NCBI RefSeq assembly: GCF_003254395.2
Contig: NC_037639.1
Span: forward strand, 2,832,501-2,896,500
Origin: Apis mellifera
Taxonomy: Eukaryota > Arthropoda > Insecta > Hymenoptera > Apidae
Length of the DNA stretch: 64,000 nucleotides
Direction: 5' to 3'
A program made the translations under genes and the position numbers. Below, piece after piece: positions 56,354-64,000 of the stretch. Each line of letters begins with the position of its first letter. The first letter of the stretch is position 1. The notes under the pieces are model-generated. The model did no database searches. It was given only the letters and a program-made list of their open reading frames with translations, and was not told the origin of the DNA.

Positions 56354-58606
56354 TAAATTAAATTTTATTCAATTAATTATATATTATATTTTATTAAAAA
56401 AGCACAAAATATTATTAAAAATTAAGTTAATAATATTTAAATACAGAATATTAATACGAGATTAATTAATATTATATTATTAATAGAAAAATTAAATTGA
56501 ATAAATAAGAATGTGTAAATAATATTAATAAAATAAAATATTATATAATTAATTAATGAAAATAATTTAAAAAAATCGTTAATTTAGTTTAATAGATTTA
56601 CATAATATATTTTTTCCTACTTAATATTTAATTAGAAATTCAAAAATTATAATCTTTAACTAAATTAACTTAATATAGTTTTTAATGTTAATTTTCAGCG
56701 AGTATTAATTATTTGATTTAAAATTGTAAAAATTTTAATTGAACACGATATTGAACAAGGACAAATACTTTTATATCTTTGTACAAATTTTTTAATTTTT
56801 ACAAATTATAAAATTAAAAATAAAAGAAATTTTAGAAGTAATTAATTTAAGATTAAGTAATTAATTTAATGTTGCTTTATAAAAATGAGTTTGAATTGAA
56901 AGTGAAATTTACTTTTCCACTAGGTAAGCCCATGTCTGCCAATCCTTGATAAACAAGCTTCTCCGTTTTTCCAGAGGCAAATGTTTTCGATATTACTTTC
57001 ACTGGCACTTTTCCTTTAGGATCCACTTGAAAACTCAATCTCATCCAACTGAATAATAAAAATTACAATTTAAAGTTCATTAATATTATAATTAACATTA
57101 TTTCCACGACTTATAAAATTTTATTAAATCAGTTTTCAATTTAAGATAGCATTAAAAAAATTAATAAATAAATAATAGATTAATATTTTAAATATTAAAA
57201 TATTTTCGTATAAAAAATTTAATATATATTTATAATACTTAACTAATATATTTATGTTACTTAACTTTTATAATTAATTATAATAATTAATTGTATTCAA
57301 TATTAAATTTTACTGTCTTTTATTTCGAATTAAAAATATCTATAAAATATTATATACTTATATATAATATCTAAAAGTATTCATAAAAATATTATAATAT
57401 CTGGTAAAAAAAATACAAAGAAATGAGTGATGTTAAGTAATAAATATTTTTATGTCAAATATATGAATGTATATGGAATGTACAATACAACATGGAATTA
57501 TAAAAAAATTTCAAAACGTAAAATTTAACTCAAGTTACATACTGTTTCATCAGTTGTATCGTTGGACAAACATTTGAAGCTTTCGTGTTGTGCGTGATTA
57601 AACGTAAACCTGCTTGCCAGTCCTAAATCAAAGATGAATGTTAATTTGAAAATATATTGTCTAAATATTCAATGATAGATTTTTCTTGTTATTGCAATTA
57701 CCTTAGCCGTTTGTGCATCCGAACAAACAACATGTTGATAATGAATGTTAGTGTAATCAATACCTGAACATATAGTTAAACTTTTCTGATCTATTTCTTC
57801 CATTGTCCCATGTTTACCTATTTTATTACATAATTTTGGATCCTAAAAAATTTTAAATCTTTAAAATAAATTCTAAAATATTTTTACGTTTTGCAGACGT
57901 CTTTAGACATTGATTCTCAGTAATGTAGTCTATGTGGAAATTATTATATTATAAATTAAAAAACTTGAATATTAACAATAAAAAAAATATATATATTGTT
58001 TTATGAAAATTTTATTACTTAGTAATTATTAGAACCTAATTTTATTATTATTTAATTATAACTTATAATGCCTATGACAATTCTTCTGCAAAAAGTTAAG
58101 TAATATTTAAAGTAAATGAAAAATTAATCGAATATTAAGATGCATAATTGTTGTGAACAAATATTGCAAACAAATATCATTTACCTTAGGCGTGCCGCCA
58201 TAACGAATATCACTCACTTGAGCTAATTCTATTACATCGCCATCCTACATAAAAATGTTTCTAATTAAAAATTACTTAAATGAAACTTTAAATAAAATAA
58301 ATATATTATTTAAATTTTCTTTTATCACTATGATTTTTATATATTTTTTTATCATTTCGTTAAACAAATTCATAATTTTATAATTTCTTTTGATCGAACA
58401 CATATTATAGTGGATTTTTTTTTTTCAGGATATACCTTGCCATCGCTCTTCCAATAAATAAAGAATCCATATTCATCAACTTTGAATAAACAATTAGGTT
58501 CGTATTCGGTCGTTTCCTTATCTTCAAACCATCGATCGAACGTTGAACCGTTTCTCAACAATTCTGGCACTTCGATTCGCCAATTAAACTCAAATTTCTT
58601 TGTCAT
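44006..58606 (-). CDS. norpA: Phospholipase C-beta of phototransduction (NORPA)
   Basis: Twenty minus-strand exons keep phase: 58606-58436, 58244-58185, 57842-57702, 57622-57543, 57048-56913, 56119-56019, 55928-55762, 55175-54965, 53966-53708, 53111-52923, 50941-50776, 48955-48798, 47885-47682, 47034-46836, 46286-46116, 46039-45899, 45369-45195, 45088-44885, 44540-44294 and 44074-44006. They sum to 3249 nt, 1082 residues, close to Drosophila NORPA. The enzyme is activated by Gq and cleaves PIP2 to IP3 and diacylglycerol in photoreceptor rhabdomeres. Order: PH-like N-terminus (MTKKFEFNW), EF-hand region, catalytic X box with His329 (SSHNTYLSG) and His376 (ITHG), Pro/Ala/Glu-rich X-Y linker, Y box (HPWLSSMINYAQP... 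GYLLKPDFMR), C2 (about 682-805), then a long charged coiled-coil tail. The protein ends TEFFV, a PDZ-type terminus. The donor at 52922 (AAG/GTTGAC) is weak. Identity is sure; the exact ends of some exons are by eye. Confidence 0.94.
47060..47165. repeat. AT-rich imperfect tandem repeat in norpA intron
   Basis: Repeats of ataatataatattaatatta type, about three longer units, inside the intron 47035-47681. Confidence 0.75.
54849..54954. repeat. 53-bp tandem duplication next to a norpA exon
   Basis: Two copies begin atgcgca at 54849 and 54902 and differ at only a few bases. The second ends about 10 nt from the donor side of the exon 54965-55175, so it lies at the 5' end of that intron. Confidence 0.9.
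55431..55566. repeat. 68-bp tandem duplication in norpA intron
   Basis: Two near-identical copies begin attattagaa at 55431 and 55499, in the intron between exons 55762-55928 and 54965-55175. Confidence 0.85.
56287..56348. repeat. (TA)n microsatellite in norpA intron
   Basis: About 30 uninterrupted TA units in the intron 56120-56912. Confidence 0.9.
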
Positions 58607-58800
58607 GTTGCCGACTTTATTTTGAATTTGCGAGGTGATCTGATTTTTCTAGATACTTTGATGTGAACTTCGAATGGTACAAGACTCGAATGACTCGATT
58701 CTGCCGAGAAACAGTGCTCGAAGACTCATAATGGGATTAGAAAAATCCAATTTAACGTATGAGGATTAGCTCGAGATCGGGGAGAAATTATCGAGTAACA
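58607..58800 (-). promoter_or_regulatory. 5' UTR and probable promoter-proximal region of norpA
   Basis: GC content rises for about 190 nt upstream of the start codon, with no open frame. A possible acceptor (gtatctag, near 58650 on the minus strand) suggests the leader may be spliced. No clear TATA box was seen. Confidence 0.4.
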
Positions 58801-59050
58801 GATTTTTGACTTATATAAGATACATTAGTTTTTATTTAAAATATATCGTTAATAAATAATTATTTTTTATTTCAGGGAAGAAAAAGAAGAAAAAAGAAAT
58901 ATTTCTTTTCATTGTGTTTTACAATTATATCAATTTCTTGCATATTAGCTTCGTATTGATTAGCAATTATAAACAGTCTTATATAATTTTAAATATGAAG
59001 CTAGATAAAATTTACATTTTTTATATATGGAAATTATTTTCAAATATATT

Positions 59051-59234
59051 TTGAAGATAAAATATTTCAGAAACAGTTTTGAGAAGAAAATAAGAATCAA
59101 AATTTAAATTTTTACAGGTATGGTGTTAATAAGAAATAACAATTGAAGATAAAATATTTCAGAAACAGCTTTGAGAAGAAAATAAGAATCAAAATTTAAA
59201 TTTTTACAGGTATGGTGTTAATAAGAAATAACAA
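59051..59234. repeat. 92-bp tandem duplication upstream of norpA
   Basis: Two copies begin ttgaagataaaatatttcag at 59051 and 59143 and differ at about one base, which suggests a recent event. They lie about 450 bp upstream of the norpA start codon, possibly in its control region. Confidence 0.92.
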
Positions 59235-62200
59235 TAATTGTTACTAAATTGTGATTAAATTAATTAAAATATCAATTAATATTAAAAAACAAAGAAATTT
59301 AAAAAATTTAAAAATTCAATTCATTCAATTTTGTAAAGATTAAATCATTTTTGAATATCTTTATGTCATATTTCTTGGAAATAAATTATGAAATCAAATT
59401 TTAAGAGAGAAGAAGTAAAAAAAATATTTATGTGTTTTATAGTTTAGCATAATTTTGCTATTTTTTCCTATCTCTGTATTTCATTTTTTTTATATATCAA
59501 AAATATTATTTTTATTAATTTAATTTTTTTTTATTAGTGCAATTATTATAAAATTTAATTCATTTCTTTTTTTATTCTATTCATATATAATTTTCTAAAA
59601 AACTAGAAGTTTTATAGTAAAGAGATTTTTAAATAATTAAAAGATGACAGAAACTTATAAAATGGTATGTATATTATTGAATATTAAAATTATTTAATAA
59701 TAAAGAAATGCATATATTATACAATCAAATAATATAAAATTTTTAAAATTTATCTAATTAACAATTTTTTTATTTACATAATTATTTTATATTGTAAAAT
59801 ACTGTTTAAATATTAATTTAAATTTTATGCTTACTTTATACTTCTTTGCCAAAATTTCAGAAATATAATACATAATGATAATAAAAATAAAGAAAAAATA
59901 TTATATAAAGTTTGTCTATAAATATTCTTTACTAAATTATATATATATAACATTACCTATGCATGTGTATAATAGCAAATTCTGTATTAAAGAATATAAA
60001 ATATTAAAATAAGAATTTAAGTATTTCATATGATCTTTGAAGAACATGTTTAAAGAAACATGTTTTATTTTTATAATCTTTAATTGTGTTATTTATTATA
60101 AATACATTCAGTATTGAGATTGATTTAATATTAAGATTGTATTTAATATTAATATAATATAACATAATATATTTTAATATATAAATTGAAAAATATAACT
60201 CAATAATATTTTTTTTATTATTTTCATTTATAAATTGTACAATTATACAATTTTATCAAATATTGTATGTCCATAATAAAATAATAAAACATAATAAAAG
60301 AATAAAAATATATTTAAAAATAAAACAGGGAAAAAGTAATATGAGAATAAAATAATTTATTAAAATTCTGAATTAATTACAAATCTAAAGTGCTTGATGT
60401 CTTTTTCTAATTGACAATTTAATTTTGTACACTAACTTATTATCTTTTATATTCGGCATACGACGTATATCACACTTGATGATATTTATTCTTATCACGT
60501 GTATAGTCACGTTGTTAACAAGCTTATGCAGCTACTTCTTGTTGCCTTTGCGTAACAATCGTTTTTATTTGTGCTACTTATTTAATAAAATGTAAAAGTA
60601 CGGGAAATTAGCATTTGTACTCATTATTATATGACATATTCGTCTAAATTTATATGGATCATAATCGCAATATATCGAACGATTATCATTCTATTTCCGT
60701 TCAATACGTTTGCATTTTGATATCCTATCAATGTATGCATCTATAATCAGTTACAAAAATATTCGTGTCCTACGTTACAAAAATTTATTTATTTATTTTA
60801 TTATTTTTTTATTTAAAAAAGTTATTTTTTTTATTTTTAATGAAATTTTATAATTATTTAGAGAATAATAAATTATACATATATGATAACTTTTTTTTAA
60901 TGAAATATTATTTTAATGATTAATGGTCAACATTTTATTTTTTATTTTTTCAAATAGAATTTTATAATGATACGAAATAAATTATAAAAAATAAATATTC
61001 TTAAAATTTAAAAAATATTGAAATTTTTTTTGATGATTGAATCTCATCCTTAAAGAAATTTGTTATCAATAAAAAAATTATTCTATATATTATAATTTGT
61101 CGTGATTTGTATACATACAAAATAAAATCAGAATTCTTTTAGAATATGAAAATATAGAATACGAATATTTTTAACTGACTATATATTATAACACGTACAT
61201 ATTATGAATGATATCTAATTGAATAATGTCATTTTCAATACGTAACAAATATAAACAATATAGTGTTTCTATTTATTTTTAAACATGTATGGGAACTAAT
61301 TATGAAGTACAATGAAATATCAAATGTCTTTATGTTTATAAAACAAGAAAGAATCATTGACTCGTTTCTATGTAGTGATAGTTGTAACTGTAATTTTCTC
61401 CTTATGAATGATTTCTATATTCTAACTTAACATTATATTATTCAATTTTTCTGTTCTTTAGATTTGTTGTCAGTTTGATCGAATTAACAAAAGATTTTTA
61501 TCTTTTACAACGTCATGTAACAATTTAGAATGATTCTAAATATTACGAAGTACAGATTATTTTTTAAGTAAATAAAAGAATCAACAATAAGTAATATTAT
61601 TAATTAATTGATGATTATATTTAAGTGTTATCTTTTATTTTCTATTAACGTAATCTAAAATATTTGTTATTTCATGTATCTATTTTGACTTAACGATATT
61701 CGAATATATCAACTTCAATTAAGTCAAATTTTGAAAAAAATTGTATATTATTTTGCATATATAAAATGTGTAAAAAAAAAATATACAAAGTATAAGGAAT
61801 AATTGTAAGATATAGAAAATATAGATTAAAATAAAAATTTAATCTTTTTTTTTTTCTTTAGCAGTTTTCTTTAGTTTTACTTAAAAAAGAATCATAGCAT
61901 GTTTAGAATCATCTATGTACGAAGTATACTTAAAGATACGTATATAATACCGGAACACATAATTAAAGTATAAAATTGTTGATGCGCAACAGTTCTCATG
62001 ATACGATTATGATTCATTTTTAATTATTCATGCGACAAATTTGATGTGTGCGCAATGGTTATAAATATTTCTGGTTAATCATATTACGTATATCTTTCGT
62101 GGAATAAATTTTACGATCAATACATGTAATATCGATCTAATTACGGGTATTTTAAAAAAGAAATTTCCATTTCAAAATGAAATGTTAAAATGTAAAAACG

Positions 62201-62803
62201 GGAAATGTATGCGAATGTTTTCGTACGCGTGAATTATTTTAATTGTCCCTAGCTTTGTAAAATATACCATACTGTTTTACTTTTTTTACGCATAAAAAAT
62301 TTATAATAAAATATTTAAATATCGTAATTTGATATCTCTTGTCGATCGTTATAAAATATAATTCAGAGTTACATTTTCAATTTTTTGATAATTTAAAAAA
62401 GAGAGAGAGGGAGAAATTTTCATTAAGGTTCAATATTGCATTAATATATTGCATTTCATTTGTAATTTTTTTTTTAGTTTAATAGTAATGGATATAATCA
62501 TTGTATCATATTTTTTTAAAATTATGAAAAGAATTATTAGATTTTAATAAATCATTTATGTGTCTTTTGCGCTTTTATTTTGCGTATTAGATTTTTTAGA
62601 TTTATTTATTTGAATCAAATTTTTAAAAAATTCTAATACTCAATGCATTAGAAAGCGTTTCAAAACTCCAAGATCATCTAATTATAATTACTGTAATAAA
62701 AAATGTTTTGAAATTTTAAATATATGGTAATTGATAAATAATCATAAAAATTTACATTACTTTGTCCTTAATGGAGTAATCTTATTAAAATTTCATTTAT
62801 TTT

Positions 62804-62829
62804 CTAGAATAACGTCAGCGTTATTCTAG
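62804..62829. repeat. 26-bp perfect inverted repeat
   Basis: Arms CTAGAATAACG and CGTTATTCTAG (11 bp, perfect) flank the loop TCAG. The arm-loop junction creates ACGTCA, a CRE half-site. It lies about 760 bp downstream of the SLC6 stop codon on that gene's strand. Confidence 0.85.
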
Positions 62830-63220
62830 GTAAATTTGAGCAAAACACTACTTTTCTACATAATCCATAAAGTTTGTTTTCCGTAAAATCTCGTATCTCG
62901 GATGCGCCAAGTTTGTCACAAATGTTCTTGAATTTTCTTTTATATAACAATGGATATAGTATATAAAATCAATTTTCCTTGAATAACCATTATTTCAAGT
63001 ATTTAAAAATGTTCATAAATAATTGCGAGTATTTATATTTCGCAATGAAAAAAATATTATAATATTGCAAGATCATAAATTATCTTATCTTTTATCTTAA
63101 TCTCTAGAATTCCAAGTAGAGTGATGCGAGTTACATCATAAATTAAATATTTATAACTTTTTTGTAAAAATTTTTTCTTATGTTAAGTTATTTATATTTC
63201 ATTTAACATTGAAAAATATC

Positions 63221-63268
63221 CTTCGATCTCGATGATATTTTAATATTAAAATATCATCAGTATCGAAG
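63221..63268. repeat. 48-bp near-perfect palindrome
   Basis: A central perfect 28-bp palindrome (63231-63258, half-site GATGATATTTTAAT) is extended on both sides by CTTCGAT and ATCGAAG, with a 3-nt mismatch (CTC against AGT) in each arm. It has no loop in the DNA. It lies about 320 bp downstream of the SLC6 stop codon. Confidence 0.9.
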
Positions 63269-63519
63269 AATAATATCTTTTTGTTAATAACAAAATTGTT
63301 TACTAAAATTGTTGAATATCAATCTTAATATTTAATTCTAAATATTTTTTATAATTTTCGTGTAACAAATTTACAAAATTTCGGATTCCAAAGTTTAATT
63401 TTTGACAAATACAAATAACTAAACCATGATAAATTGTATACTAAACAAAAAAGAGCAAAAAATCAAATATCAATTTTAGCCAACGTTTTTGGTTAAACAT
63501 TTTCATTTCTAAAAACATA

Positions 63520-63545
63520 TGTATATATATATATATATATATATA
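63520..63545. repeat. (TA)n microsatellite
   Basis: About 12 TA units in the immediate 3' flank of the SLC6 gene. Confidence 0.8.
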
Positions 63546-63583
63546 GAAGATACCCGTGTTTTCAAACGATTAACTTTATAGTT

Positions 63584-64000
63584 TTACGTCTGGGATTTCG
63601 AGAGAGGGGGACTGATGCTTAATTGTATCGGACTATTCGGGTCCTGTTGTTCCTTGATCATATCCTCCTCGAAATTGTGCATGGACTCGTTACAGTATTC
63701 TTGGCCGCAAATTTTACACGCTTCGAAATGCGGCTTAATAGAGTTCCGTAATTTCTGAAAGACAAAGTAGGGAAATTATGGTGGGGCGATGGCGCGTGGA
63801 ATGAAATTTTAATTGGTGGATCGCGTTATCGTACCTCTGCACAAGTGTTCCCGTTGGCTCTGATGAACTCGTAGATAGCGAAAGCGGGAATGCAAATGAG
63901 CGAAAGAGAGGCTATTCCCCAGCCGATCGCCTCTGCCCACCACGGGTACTTGTATTCACCATTGTGGTAGGTCGGTGGTTCATAATCAATTAAACTGAAT
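63584..64000 (-). CDS. SLC6-family sodium-coupled transporter, C-terminal end (5' part outside window)
   Basis: Two minus-strand exons are visible: one from beyond 64000 down to 63835, and the last, 63754-63584 (stop TAA). They encode 112 residues. The stretch EYKYPWWAEAIGWGIASLSL followed by ICIPAFAIYEFI fits the last transmembrane helix of SLC6 symporters, and KLRNSIKP is the usual start of their cytoplasmic tail. The tail then has an unusual cysteine group (CKICGQEYC) and ends ISPPLSKSQT. SLC6 proteins carry transmitters, amino acids or osmolytes across the plasma membrane with sodium and chloride. With only the end visible the substrate class cannot be named; glycine/proline-like, inebriated-like and orphan members all remain possible. 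Upstream exons lie to the right of the window. Confidence 0.8.

Larger units (their letters stand above)
59235..63583. other. Spacer between norpA and the SLC6 gene, probably including SLC6 3' UTR
   Basis: No open frame of coding character is present on either strand. Composition is less extreme from about 60430 to 62300 and again near 62800-63300, which fits a long 3' UTR of the minus-strand transporter or conserved control DNA. Two palindromes occur in it (62804-62829 and 63221-63268). Confidence 0.4.

Noticed and set aside
1..64000. CRISPR arrays, bacterial operons, tRNA or rRNA genes
   Set aside because: No regularly spaced identical repeats, no Shine-Dalgarno-led gene strings and no recognisable tRNA cloverleaf or rRNA blocks were seen; the window is intron-rich animal DNA.

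Overview
The window is nuclear DNA of an insect, most likely a bee (Apis-like). This is inferred from the very high A+T content, genes split into many short exons with GT..AG introns, long AT-rich spacers with microsatellites, and insect-type proteins such as the photoreceptor phospholipase C NORPA and an unorthodox aquaporin. No species can be proved from the sequence alone. There are no operons, and almost every gene had to be assembled from exons by following reading frame across splice sites.

Layout, left to right. (1) 1-6154, plus strand: 3' part of an sn-1-specific diacylglycerol lipase of the beta type; its membrane N-terminus lies left of the window. (2) 9147-11403, plus: RRN3/TIF-IA, the RNA polymerase I initiation factor, complete in 7 exons. 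(3) 13.65-30.3 kb, plus: a 19-coding-exon SENP6/7-type (Ulp2-like) SUMO protease of 1386 residues, behind a GC-richer promoter with an E2F-like site. (4) 31679-34285, plus: a 263-residue aquaporin of the unorthodox AQP11/12 class. (5) 35604-41379, minus: an inverted, intron-bearing second copy of the SUMO protease. (6) 44006-58606, minus: norpA, the phototransduction phospholipase C-beta, 20 coding exons and 1082 residues. (7) 63584-64000, minus: the C-terminal end of an SLC6 sodium-coupled transporter, which runs off the right edge.

The most striking part is 30-44 kb. The second SUMO protease copy is not a processed pseudogene. All 14 exons, splice sites and phases that can be traced remain open, giving a predicted 1133-residue protein that keeps the catalytic His, Asp, Gln and Cys. 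It has lost the N-terminal exons, the CxxC zinc-ribbon exon (cleanly, in phase) and the last ~106 residues. It has also expanded one segment into about six tandem 41-47-residue units with basic patches. One catalytic exon and its following intron are almost identical between the copies while neighbouring exons have diverged, which points to gene conversion. On either side of the inverted copy lie decayed shadows of neighbouring genes: a broken copy of the norpA last exon (35108-35158) and a broken copy of the aquaporin last exon (43105-43282). The locus therefore looks like a complex duplication-inversion of an ancestral order protease(+), aquaporin(+), norpA(-).

The genes have unrelated cell roles (endocannabinoid-type lipid signalling, rRNA transcription, SUMO chain editing, water/solute channel, phototransduction, transmitter or amino-acid transport) and are not expected to act as one pathway. 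The two proteases could act on the same SUMO substrates. Long stretches between genes hold only AT-rich sequence, simple repeats and a few palindromes, noted below.
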